Shown one piece after another: positions 1 through 6,334 of a DNA stretch of 64,000 nucleotides (position 1 is its first letter; every line of letters starts with the position of its first letter). A program made the position numbers and the translations under genes. Source of the DNA: an uncultured Lactococcus sp. GTDB taxonomy: Bacteria > Bacillota > Bacilli > Lactobacillales > Streptococcaceae. A model generated the notes under the pieces. It worked only from the letters and a program-made list of their open reading frames with translations, was not told the origin of the DNA and searched no databases. The stretch is from positions 248,001 through 312,000 of the forward strand of contig NZ_CAKPUG010000001.1 of the NCBI RefSeq assembly GCF_934191625.1, in the 5' to 3' direction.

Positions 1-19
1 AGCGGTCCAGTTGCTTTTC

Positions 20-34
20 TGGTATAATAAGATT
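20..34 (+). promoter_or_regulatory. Extended -10 promoter of ylbF, probably leaderless
   Basis: TGG-TATAAT (hexamer 23-28) ends only 6 bases before the ATG at 35, so transcription should begin at or next to the start codon. No Shine-Dalgarno is visible. Any -35 element would lie at the very edge of the window. Confidence 0.6.
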
Positions 35-409
35 ATGTTAATCATAAATGAACAGTTATTTGAAATTGATGATTTAATTGCTGGAGTAGTTAAAGATTTT
101 TTGGACTTGCCTGAAGTAGCTGCTTATCGTGCTTTGAAAACGACTTTTGAAGAAGATCAGGACTTACAAGCTAAGCTCCAATTACTGACGGAAAATCAGG
201 AGTATATAGCTTTTAGACCAGAATTGGCCCAGCTCAGAAAAGAAGTATTACTCAATGAAAAGGTCTATCAGCTTCGTGTGGCTGAAAATGATTTACAAGC
301 ACTTTTATCCGAGCTAACAAAAGACATCAGTTCAGCAATTTCAGAGCATATTTTTGTAGATGAAAATTTACCCTTGAAAGGAGGAAGACATCATGGACGC
401 CATCATTGA
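35..409 (+). CDS. ylbF: YlbF/YmcA-family regulator (RicF-like)
   Basis: An all-helical protein of 124 aa matching the YlbF family by length and pattern. In Bacillus, YlbF (RicF) works with YmcA and YaaT to modulate RNase Y and competence or sporulation; a YaaT/RicT homologue is encoded at 38.3 kb. An upstream in-frame TTG at 11 lies inside the promoter, so the ATG at 35 is chosen. The protein has no cysteine and ends in a histidine-rich tail (GGRHHGRHH), whose codons carry the Shine-Dalgarno of the next gene. It overlaps ylbG by 17 bases and is probably co-transcribed with it. The role in lactococci is inferred. Confidence 0.8.
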   Translation: MLIINEQLFEIDDLIAGVVKDFLDLPEVAAYRALKTTFEEDQDLQAKLQLLTENQEYIAFRPELAQLRKEVLLNEKVYQLRVAENDLQALLSELTKDISSAISEHIFVDENLPLKGGRHHGRHH

Positions 410-761
410 TAAAGAAATATTAGAAAAGAAAACAGAAGACAAAATAGAAGATAAAACAGTTCGTCCGCTTGAAAAGCAAGGGAGAATTGCGCTTTTTGTT
501 TATTGCAACTCTTACAAAGGGAATAGACAGCTCAGTCACTATGGAGATCTGGGCTATACCAGTCGGAAGGCACATTATAGCTTACTTTATGTGAATGAAG
601 AAGATGTTTCTGAGACAATCAAGAAACTTAAGGCGCTCAAATTTGTGAAACGGGTACGCCCAAGTCACCTGAAAGATCTTAATCAGAACTTCTCTGAAGC
701 TTTTGCGGAGACAAATGAAGCGATTAAAGGGCAACTTGAAGCTGCTTTAGGCAAATTGTAA
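393..761 (+). CDS. ylbG: YlbG-like DUF2129 protein
   Basis: A 122-aa cytoplasmic protein. The core from about residue 29 ([18 protein letters not shown]) to [12 protein letters not shown] and the [10 protein letters not shown] segment are typical of the YlbG/DUF2129 family, whose function is unknown. The first ~25 residues are charged and lysine-rich, longer than in most homologues. The Shine-Dalgarno AAAGGAGG sits inside the end of ylbF, and the overlap suggests translational coupling. A strong hairpin terminator follows. Confidence 0.8.
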   Translation: MDAIIDKEILEKKTEDKIEDKTVRPLEKQGRIALFVYCNSYKGNRQLSHYGDLGYTSRKAHYSLLYVNEEDVSETIKKLKALKFVKRVRPSHLKDLNQNFSEAFAETNEAIKGQLEAALGKL

Positions 762-806
762 TAAGGGTAAGATATGATAAATATAGTTTTATAAATTCTA
801 CTCTAC

Positions 807-834
807 AAAAAAACTGCCCTTAGGCAGTTTTTTC
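807..834. terminator. Bidirectional intrinsic terminator
   Basis: Stem AAACTGCC/GGCAGTTT (811-818 with 823-830) has T-runs on both strands. It can end ylbG on the plus strand and the convergent unknown gene on the minus strand, whose stop codon lies in the stem. Confidence 0.85.
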
Positions 835-1338
835 AATATGACGAAGATAATTTTGAATAAGGGCTTGTGAGCAATTTTCGATATGTAAACATTCAGTATC
901 TGTATAAATTAAAGTAGAGGGTACTTGGGTAAACTCGTTTTTATAAAATTCCTGTGCATTCTTAATCATTTGTTTTTTGGCAAACTGGCGATGGGTGATA
1001 AAGTCAGCTGTGGTGAGTTTTATTTCGGAGAGAATTTCATGGCGCATTTGATTATTATAATCCAGTATGCTGAGGTCTTCCAGTCTATCCTGTAAAGCTA
1101 AAATGAATTTTCGTCCATACTTTCGTCCGTGTAGATTGATCGTTAGGAAATCAGAAGAAATCTTTTGAAGGCGATCAAAGCTAGCATTGAGACTTTCGAT
1201 ATTTTTGGGAAGTTCACTGTTGTCACGTAATTCTTTGGCTGCAGCAAGTGTAGCTATTGGATAAAGGTACCAGCTGTGCGCATCAAATTCAGAAAATTGA
1301 TTGAGAATAGGCGTGAAAAAATGATGAATATCATACAT
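820..1338 (-). CDS. Hypothetical protein, 172 aa
   Basis: I do not recognise this protein. It is soluble, rich in helix-forming residues, and has no signal peptide or membrane segment. Notable segments are HSWYLYPIATLAAAKELRD near residue 21 and a C-terminal half with two cysteines (CLHIENC). A Shine-Dalgarno AAGGAAA stands before the ATG. It is a single-gene unit facing ylbFG, with its own upstream region and the shared terminator. Codon use looks like its neighbours, so it is probably a genus-level core gene rather than a recent import. Confidence 0.6.
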   Translation of the reverse strand: MYDIHHFFTPILNQFSEFDAHSWYLYPIATLAAAKELRDNSELPKNIESLNASFDRLQKISSDFLTINLHGRKYGRKFILALQDRLEDLSILDYNNQMRHEILSEIKLTTADFITHRQFAKKQMIKNAQEFYKNEFTQVPSTLIYTDTECLHIENCSQALIQNYLRHIEKTA

Positions 1339-1443
1339 GAGAGTTATTGTTTTCCTTGTTAAAATCTTTAATATTATTGTTTATCAGTTGTGTATCCACG
1401 TTGTATAGTGTACCAAATTTTATATAAGAGACCAAATTATATG

Positions 1444-1470
1444 CAAAAAAGTGCTGAAACAGCACTTCTA
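1444..1470 (-). terminator. Terminator of the CYTH gene
   Basis: Perfect stem AAGTGCTG/CAGCACTT with a 3-base loop, followed on the minus strand by a run of T. It directly abuts the stop codon. Confidence 0.85.
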
Positions 1471-2064
1471 TTGTTTTTTCAAGTGGCGTAAGCAGTCTAA
1501 GAAACGTACAACTTTCGATTTTGAAAAACGAAATTCAATATGGTTTTTCTTCAAGAAAGCCAGGAAATCTTTCTTGCCCTGTTCGCTATCAGTTACCTCT
1601 AATTCGAGCTCATAATCGGTATGACCAAGGTAGTCGTTTTTATCCAGAGCAGCAAGACCTATAGGGAGATGTTGTTCGTAGCGAATCGTGGTTAAACTTC
1701 CAATCAGCGTAATGCTCTCCACATCTACTCCACGCTCGACTAAAATGTCACAGATTTCACTGAGGTCAGTTTTACCGCAAGTGATGCTTTTTTGTGCGAG
1801 CAGATATTGTGCTTCTTCAAGAGTAAGGTCAATATTATGTTCAATGTTTCCGATTTGTTGAGGAACCTTGAGCGTCATTTCTGCTGAACGATCAAAGGTA
1901 CGGATACGCAGAGCTAGCTTTTTCTTACGCAGTGTAAAATCTTGAGAATCAAGATAGTGGTTGGTCTGTCGGACAGGAGTAACGTGTGAAAAAAGTGTTT
2001 TCAATCGGTCATACTCCGGCATAGAGAGCATCGTCTTATGCTCGATTTCTAAATTTGTTGACAT
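1468..2064 (-). CDS. yjbK: CYTH domain protein (triphosphate tunnel metalloenzyme, YjbK-like)
   Basis: A 198-aa protein with the diagnostic ExExK motif at the N terminus (LEIEHKT, residues 5-11), then alternating basic and acidic strands (RIRTFDRSAEMTLKVP; DYELELEVTDSE) that line the tunnel in CYTH enzymes. Family members bind triphosphates; the physiological substrate in Firmicutes is unsettled. It lies back to back with relQ-ppnK-rluD, matching the Bacillus yjbK-yjbM-yjbN-yjbO neighbourhood. No convincing Shine-Dalgarno precedes the ATG, and TATACA ends 5 bases upstream, so a leaderless start is possible but weaker than others here. Confidence 0.85.
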   Translation of the reverse strand: MSTNLEIEHKTMLSMPEYDRLKTLFSHVTPVRQTNHYLDSQDFTLRKKKLALRIRTFDRSAEMTLKVPQQIGNIEHNIDLTLEEAQYLLAQKSITCGKTDLSEICDILVERGVDVESITLIGSLTTIRYEQHLPIGLAALDKNDYLGHTDYELELEVTDSEQGKKDFLAFLKKNHIEFRFSKSKVVRFLDCLRHLKKQ

Positions 2065-2313
2065 TTTTATGTATAAAAAGATGCTCTGTTTAGATTACTC
2101 TTTACAAGATCTCCAAGAGAGGCATCCTCCCTTCTTATTAAAATGATGATTGATCTATTATCTAAAAGTATATCAAAAGCCTCTATCTAAGTAAAGCCAG
2201 AAAAGAAGAAGAAACTCCCCTTATGCTGTCTACAGCATTATTAAAACTGCGTTTAGCTTCTCTTTTATCTAGCTGAAAATTAGTCAAGCTGTCTAGAGAA
2301 TAGAGGTGATATA

Positions 2314-2343
2314 TGGTATAATTGTAAAAGATAATTGTAAAAG
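2314..2343 (+). promoter_or_regulatory. relQ promoter with a 13-base tandem repeat
   Basis: Extended -10 TGG-TATAAT (2317-2322). The sequence ATAATTGTAAAAG occurs twice in tandem (2318-2330, 2331-2343), and the first copy includes most of the -10 box, so a second weaker -10-like ATAAT sits 13 bases downstream. Confidence 0.6.
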
Positions 2344-2396
2344 ACCTGTAAGAAAATACAAAGGAGAATTGACCGAGCGTCAATTTGGATAAGCAT

Positions 2397-3077
2397 ATGA
2401 CTGAAAGTACAGCAACTGAATTTAACTGGGAAGAATTTCTTGATCCTTATGTCCAAACGGTTGGGGAACTGAAAATTAAACTTCGTGGTGTGCGTAAGCA
2501 ATTTTTAAAGAAAAAACTTTACTCTCCAATTGAGTTTGTCACGGGGCGCGTGAAGCGGCGTGATTCAATTCGGAAAAAGGCAGCTATGCGAGGTTACACC
2601 CAAGAAACAATCCGGGAAATGGAGGATATTGCTGGAGTTCGTGTCATGGTGCAATTTGTTGATGATGTCTGGGATGTTTTGGAGCTTTTACGAAAACGTA
2701 AAGACTTAAAAATTATCGAAGAGCGGGACTATATCCATAACCAAAAAGCAAGTGGTTATCGTTCGTATCATGTGGTGATTGAGTATCCGATTGATATGAT
2801 TGAAGGTGCCCAAGTTGTGCTTGCCGAAATACAAATCCGGACCTTGGCGATGAATTTTTGGGCAACGATTGAACATTCCTTAAGTTACAAATATGGTGGT
2901 GTGATTCCTGAGGAGGTTCGAGAACGTTTGACTGCTGCGGCGCATATGGCTGCGCAGTTAGATAAGGAAATGGGGGCGATTCGCGAAGATATTCAAGAAG
3001 CCCAATTGCTTTTCGATGACCCACAAGCAAGACTGGACTACAAGAAAGAAAACGGAGAAGACAATGAGCTCTGGTAA
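2397..3077 (+). CDS. relQ: Small (p)ppGpp synthetase (RelQ/YjbM type)
   Basis: A 226-aa single-domain RelA/SpoT synthetase without hydrolase or TGS/ACT domains. Visible motifs are GVRVMVQF, ERDYIHNQKASGYRSYH (pyrophosphate-donor and GTP sites), and EIQIRTLAMNFWATIEHSL with the metal-binding Glu. It should transfer pyrophosphate from ATP to GDP/GTP in the cytoplasm as a stress alarmone source. The start is uncertain: TTG at 2385 would add four residues. AAGGAG (2361-2366) is far from either start, with a TTGAC/GTCAA hairpin between them, while GGA at 2387 could serve ATG 2397. It overlaps ppnK by 14 bases. Confidence 0.9.
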   Translation: MTESTATEFNWEEFLDPYVQTVGELKIKLRGVRKQFLKKKLYSPIEFVTGRVKRRDSIRKKAAMRGYTQETIREMEDIAGVRVMVQFVDDVWDVLELLRKRKDLKIIEERDYIHNQKASGYRSYHVVIEYPIDMIEGAQVVLAEIQIRTLAMNFWATIEHSLSYKYGGVIPEEVRERLTAAAHMAAQLDKEMGAIREDIQEAQLLFDDPQARLDYKKENGEDNELW

Positions 3078-3876
3078 AAAGATCTGGTTAGTAGGGAATT
3101 CAAGTGAAAAATCACAAAAGACGCTGTTAGAATTAACAGCGCTTTTGCAGTCTAAAAATTTCAAGTTTGAAAAGGAAAACCCAGAAATTGTTATTTCAGT
3201 CGGGGGAGATGGCACGCTCCTCAAAGCTATGCACCTCTATGAGGACAAGCTGGATAAAATTCGCTTTGTCGGTGTTCATACGGGACACTTAGGATTTTAT
3301 ACTGATTTTATGAATACAGAGCTAGATAAGGTGGCTCTTGCCTTAGAGTCTGAAACAGCTGAGCATGCGGTTCATTATCCCCTATTGCGGATCTGTGTAA
3401 AATTTCAGGATGGTTCAGAAATGCTACATTATGCGTTGAACGAATCCACAATTCGCCGAACCTCTAAGACTTTAGTCGCGGATATTAAAATTTCCGATTT
3501 TCTCTTTGAGAAATTTCGAGGAGATGGACTATCTGTATCAACACCAACCGGTTCAACTGCTTATAATAAATCTATTGGTGGCGCCGTTTTGCACCCACGT
3601 GTTGAGGCTATGCAGATGGCTGAAATAGCCAGTCTTAATAATATTGTATATCGGACATTAGGGGCGCCGATGGTTGTTGCTAAGAAAGACAGTATCATTA
3701 TTTCTCCGGAAGATGCTGAGGATTATAGTGTTACTGTCGACCAGCTAACTTTCAACTATGAAAAAATTGAAGCTATTGAGTATAGCATGGATGGTAAGAC
3801 CATTGCTTTTGCAAATTGTGCTCATACAAGCTTTTGGGAACGCGTCAAAAATGCATTTATTGGCGAAGTTGAGTAA
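3064..3876 (+). CDS. ppnK: NAD kinase
   Basis: ATP- or polyphosphate-dependent phosphorylation of NAD to NADP. The 270-aa protein carries the hallmark GGDGT motif (VGGDGTLLKAMH, near residue 43), the NE/S pair (LNESTIRR) and a glycine-rich TGSTAYNKSIGG segment. The ATG at 3064 is preceded by CGGAGAAG and lies inside the end of relQ, implying coupling. The reading frame stays open further upstream, but those codons belong to relQ. The order relQ-ppnK-rluD is conserved in many Firmicutes. Confidence 0.93.
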   Translation: MSSGKKIWLVGNSSEKSQKTLLELTALLQSKNFKFEKENPEIVISVGGDGTLLKAMHLYEDKLDKIRFVGVHTGHLGFYTDFMNTELDKVALALESETAEHAVHYPLLRICVKFQDGSEMLHYALNESTIRRTSKTLVADIKISDFLFEKFRGDGLSVSTPTGSTAYNKSIGGAVLHPRVEAMQMAEIASLNNIVYRTLGAPMVVAKKDSIIISPEDAEDYSVTVDQLTFNYEKIEAIEYSMDGKTIAFANCAHTSFWERVKNAFIGEVE

Positions 3877-3881
3877 GTCTG

Positions 3882-3917
3882 AAAACACTTTACATTTATC
3901 AGTAGAGTGTTTTTTTA
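3882..3917 (+). terminator. Terminator after ppnK
   Basis: Stem AAAACACT/AGTGTTTT (3882-3889 with 3906-3913) followed by seven T. Confidence 0.8.
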
Positions 3918-3927
3918 CACAGTTGTA

Positions 3928-4088
3928 TTTACAGAACGAGCAAATATGGTATAATAAAGTTCTGTTCTAGGCAAACTCCGACATATGTTGGAGTTTTTAG
4001 ATGGAGTAAATTCAGCAAATAGAGTTGATAACATTTCAGCAGTAAAGTGATGACTGTCAAGAGCAGACTTAAAAGGAGAAGTTAAACA
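3928..4088 (+). promoter_or_regulatory. rluD promoter and long leader with 5' hairpin
   Basis: TTTACA-16-TATAAT with an extended TGG (hexamer 3950-3955). The predicted start near 3962 is followed within about 10 bases by a long palindromic hairpin (AAACTCC 3973-3979 with GGAGTTT 3990-3996, inner arms also pairing) and TTTTTAG. The leader then runs about 90 bases to AAAGGAGAAG and the GTG start. The hairpin could be a weak attenuator or an mRNA-protecting 5' stem. Confidence 0.55.
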
Positions 4089-4967
4089 GTGGAATTTTCA
4101 TTTACAAATACAATTGATGGAAGCACGGTAAAGGCTCTACTTAAACGTCATGGTGTTTCCAAACGTTTTCTTTCACATATCAAATTTGATGGTGGCGAGA
4201 TTTTGGTAAATGGGATGGAGCGGAATGTTCTTTTTCCTTTACAAGTCGATGATGTTGTTACCATCATCACACCTATCGAGCAAGGGACCGATCTGTTAAT
4301 TCCTGAAGATATTGACCCAGAAGTCGTCTTTGAAGACGATCATTATTTGATTGTGAACAAACCTGCAGGACGGACTTCGATTACTGGGCGCCTGCATCCG
4401 ACCGGTGCTATGTCTAATATCGTGAAGGGTTATATCGTACGAAAAAAATATGAGGATCAAACTGTACATATTATCACACGCTTAGACCGCGACACGAGCG
4501 GCTTGATGATTTTTGCAAAACATAGTTTGGCTCACTCTCTCATCGTACACCCTAAATATAAAGATAGTGTTACAAAGCGCTATTATGCCATTATTCCTGC
4601 AGACGAGAACTTACCCAAAACAGGGGAAATAAATTTGCCTATTGGTCGAGTTGAAACATCAATCATTGAGCGGCGTGTACATCCTGAAGGAAAAGAAGCC
4701 CGAACAAGTTATGAAGTTGTGGCAGAGAAAAATGGTTTAATGCAGCTGGATGTCGTTTTACATACTGGTCGTACACACCAGATACGTGTTCATTTTTCAC
4801 ATCTGGGTCATATCTTAGTCGGTGATGAACTTTATGGAGGGAATCATGACCTTATTCAACGTCAAGCCCTGCATTGTCATCATTTACAATTTGTTCATCC
4901 CTTTACAGATGAATTGATTGATATTGAGTTAGAAATGCCTGAAGATATGCAAAAATTGATGCGCTAG
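4089..4967 (+). CDS. RluD-family rRNA pseudouridine synthase (YjbO-like)
   Basis: A 292-aa protein that isomerises uridine in structured RNA. The N-terminal ~60 residues resemble a degenerate S4 domain (ALLKRHGVSKRFLSHIKFDG). The catalytic motif RLDRDTSGLMIFAK, with the active Asp, lies near residue 140, and the C-terminal HTGRTHQIRVHFSHLGHILVGDELYG motif is typical of RluA/RluD enzymes. It starts at GTG behind AAAGGAGAAG. It has its own promoter and terminators on both sides although it sits next to relQ-ppnK. The exact target nucleotide cannot be told from sequence. Confidence 0.9.
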   Translation: MEFSFTNTIDGSTVKALLKRHGVSKRFLSHIKFDGGEILVNGMERNVLFPLQVDDVVTIITPIEQGTDLLIPEDIDPEVVFEDDHYLIVNKPAGRTSITGRLHPTGAMSNIVKGYIVRKKYEDQTVHIITRLDRDTSGLMIFAKHSLAHSLIVHPKYKDSVTKRYYAIIPADENLPKTGEINLPIGRVETSIIERRVHPEGKEARTSYEVVAEKNGLMQLDVVLHTGRTHQIRVHFSHLGHILVGDELYGGNHDLIQRQALHCHHLQFVHPFTDELIDIELEMPEDMQKLMR

Positions 4968-4991
4968 GCATTTAATATCACAATAATGACA

Positions 4992-5027
4992 AAAAAGCTG
5001 TATCAGTATTCGATATAGCTTTTTGCT
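4992..5027 (+). terminator. Terminator after rluD
   Basis: AAAAAGCT(G)TATC pairs with GATA(T)AGCTTTTT, ending in TTTTT. Confidence 0.8.
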
Positions 5028-5221
5028 TTAGATTAATTTATACCTAGGGTTTACTGTAATAACGGTAAAGAAATTAAGGAGCTGTAAGCTAGCCTGAAAG
5101 TGATAGTCAAGGTATCTTATAGACTATAGCATCAACAGAAAGAGAATGGATTTTGTTGTCTATAAAGTTTTGTCACGCCTGCGTGCTTTTGCAACTCTGA
5201 TACTGATAGAGTAATCTCAAC
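5028..5221. other. Intergenic DNA with no supported gene
   Basis: Between the rluD and ppiB terminators. It holds only a 22-codon ORF (5146-5214) with a poor ribosome site, and no clear promoter or long repeat. Confidence 0.5.
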
Positions 5222-5250
5222 AAAAAAACTTCTGTCTACACAGAAGCTTT
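5222..5250 (-). terminator. Terminator of ppiB
   Basis: Stem CTTCTGT/ACAGAAG with a 4-base loop; the minus-strand transcript ends in TTTTTTTG. Confidence 0.85.
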
Positions 5251-5258
5251 ATTTGTTT

Positions 5259-6011
5259 TTAAAAGTCCCAACCTTTGATAATTTTAACGCCAGTAATTTT
5301 TTCTGGATTTACAGGTGATGATTCTTCTTGTGGGTTATTTGGATTAGCTTTCACTTTTCCTGCAGCAATTTTATCAACAACATCCATGCCAGATATTACT
5401 TGACCAAAGACCGTGTATTGACCGTCAAGGAAAGGTGAGCCACCATTTTTATAAGCATCGATAATCTTTTCAGGATATTTACTTGTACTCAATCCTTGTT
5501 CCGCTGCTTGGGGGTTTTGAACAATAAAAAATTGGGAACTACTTGTTTCTCCAGGGCCACTATTTGCTAAGGATACTGCTCCACGAATATGATAAAGCTG
5601 ATCCGAAATCTCAGTAGCGAAAGGTTTATTGTTGTTTACTACGGATTTACTGCCGGTCCCTTTATTGCTTGGGTCACCAGTTTGAATCATGAAATCATTA
5701 ATTACACGGAAAAATTCATTATTTTTATAGTAACCTTGTTTAGCCAAAGTCAAGAAGTTTTCGACAGCCATTGGTGCCAGTTTAGGGAAGAGTTTGATGT
5801 TAATATTCCCAGCTGTTGTTTGAATTTGAACTTCAGCTTCATCCTTGCCAACTTCTTTCGTCAACTGAGGGAGTTCAATATTTTGCAAATCATTTTTTGA
5901 GTCTGTCTTGCTGTCAGAACTGTTCGCAAAGTAAAGAAGACCACCAACGATAACGACGATGAGGATTAATAATCCTCCAAAGATAATATTCGTATTTTTT
6001 TTCTTTTCCAT
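5259..6011 (-). CDS. Membrane-anchored cyclophilin-type peptidyl-prolyl isomerase
   Basis: A 250-aa protein with an N-terminal membrane anchor (residues 8-29, IIFGGLLILIVVIVGGLLYFA), a short Ser/Asp/Lys-rich linker, and a cyclophilin domain (FFRVINDFMIQTGDPSNKGTG, ANSGPGETSSSQFFIVQN, FGQVISGMDVVDKI). It should catalyse proline isomerisation of secreted proteins at the cell surface. There is no lipobox cysteine, so the anchor is a helix. TAAAAT with an upstream TG ends 6 bases before the ATG, so the mRNA may be leaderless, although AGGA is present between them. Confidence 0.88.
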   Translation of the reverse strand: MEKKKNTNIIFGGLLILIVVIVGGLLYFANSSDSKTDSKNDLQNIELPQLTKEVGKDEAEVQIQTTAGNINIKLFPKLAPMAVENFLTLAKQGYYKNNEFFRVINDFMIQTGDPSNKGTGSKSVVNNNKPFATEISDQLYHIRGAVSLANSGPGETSSSQFFIVQNPQAAEQGLSTSKYPEKIIDAYKNGGSPFLDGQYTVFGQVISGMDVVDKIAAGKVKANPNNPQEESSPVNPEKITGVKIIKGWDF

Positions 6012-6026
6012 TCCTATATTTTAACA
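6012..6026 (-). promoter_or_regulatory. Extended -10 promoter of ppiB, probably leaderless
   Basis: On the minus strand TGT-TAAAAT (hexamer 6023-6018) then six bases (ATAGGA) and ATG. The predicted start of transcription coincides with the start codon. Confidence 0.5.
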
Positions 6027-6066
6027 TAAAAGTTTCGAAGACTAAACGACGACAAAAAGTTTATAC

Positions 6067-6095
6067 TTGCAAATTTCAAAATAAAGGACTATACT
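6067..6095 (+). promoter_or_regulatory. Promoter of the permease leader
   Basis: TTGCAA (6067-6072), 17-base spacer, TATACT (6090-6095). Predicted transcription start is about 6102, giving a leader of roughly 230 bases before the permease. Confidence 0.75.
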
Positions 6096-6114
6096 AAATA
6101 AAAATATCGGAAAG

Positions 6115-6285
6115 GAGAATCACATATGTTTAAGTTTGACTTACAATCTCAACATCATCATGCGCATAGATAAGAGTTGTGTCATACTTTGGTATAGATG
6201 CAACTTTAGAGTACGCTCGAAAGACATCTATGCCGGTGATTCTCAGAAAGACCGGATAGCTAGGCTATACGGTCTTTTCTTTTGG
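6115..6285 (+). promoter_or_regulatory. Attenuator: competing stems and terminator before the permease
   Basis: Visible pairings are: (a) GAGAATCAC 6115-6123, overlapping the leader Shine-Dalgarno, with GTGATTCTC 6236-6244, 9 bp; (b) GGTATAGATG 6191-6200 with CATCTATGCC 6225-6234, 10 bp with one G-U; (c) GCATAGAT 6164-6171, inside the last leader codons, with ATCTATGC 6226-6233, 8 bp, exclusive with b; (d) CCGGT 6233-6237 with ACCGG 6251-6255, exclusive with the terminator; (e) terminator AAAGACCG 6247-6254 with CGGTCTTT 6270-6277, then TTCTTTT. Which states favour read-through is not settled by eye. Confidence 0.7.
6126..6173 (+). CDS. Histidine-rich leader peptide, 15 aa (putative attenuator)
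   Basis: The ORF encodes MFKFDLQSQHHHAHR and stops at TAA. Four of its last six residues are histidine. The Shine-Dalgarno AAAGGAGA sits 8-9 bases before the ATG, better than that of most genes here. It lies between a good promoter and an intrinsic terminator upstream of an amino-acid permease. Its size, composition and position are those of a transcription-attenuation leader peptide in which ribosomes stall when charged tRNA-His is scarce. It is too short for routine gene finding, and translation is inferred. Confidence 0.75.
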   Translation: MFKFDLQSQHHHAHR

Positions 6286-6334
6286 GCAAAATTATGCTGT
6301 AAATAAATGAAAAAGTATTAAAGAAAGTAAAAAT

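Noticed and set aside
5146..5214. 22-codon ORF between rluD and ppiB
   Set aside because: Weak ribosome site, no promoter, low information content; likely chance.
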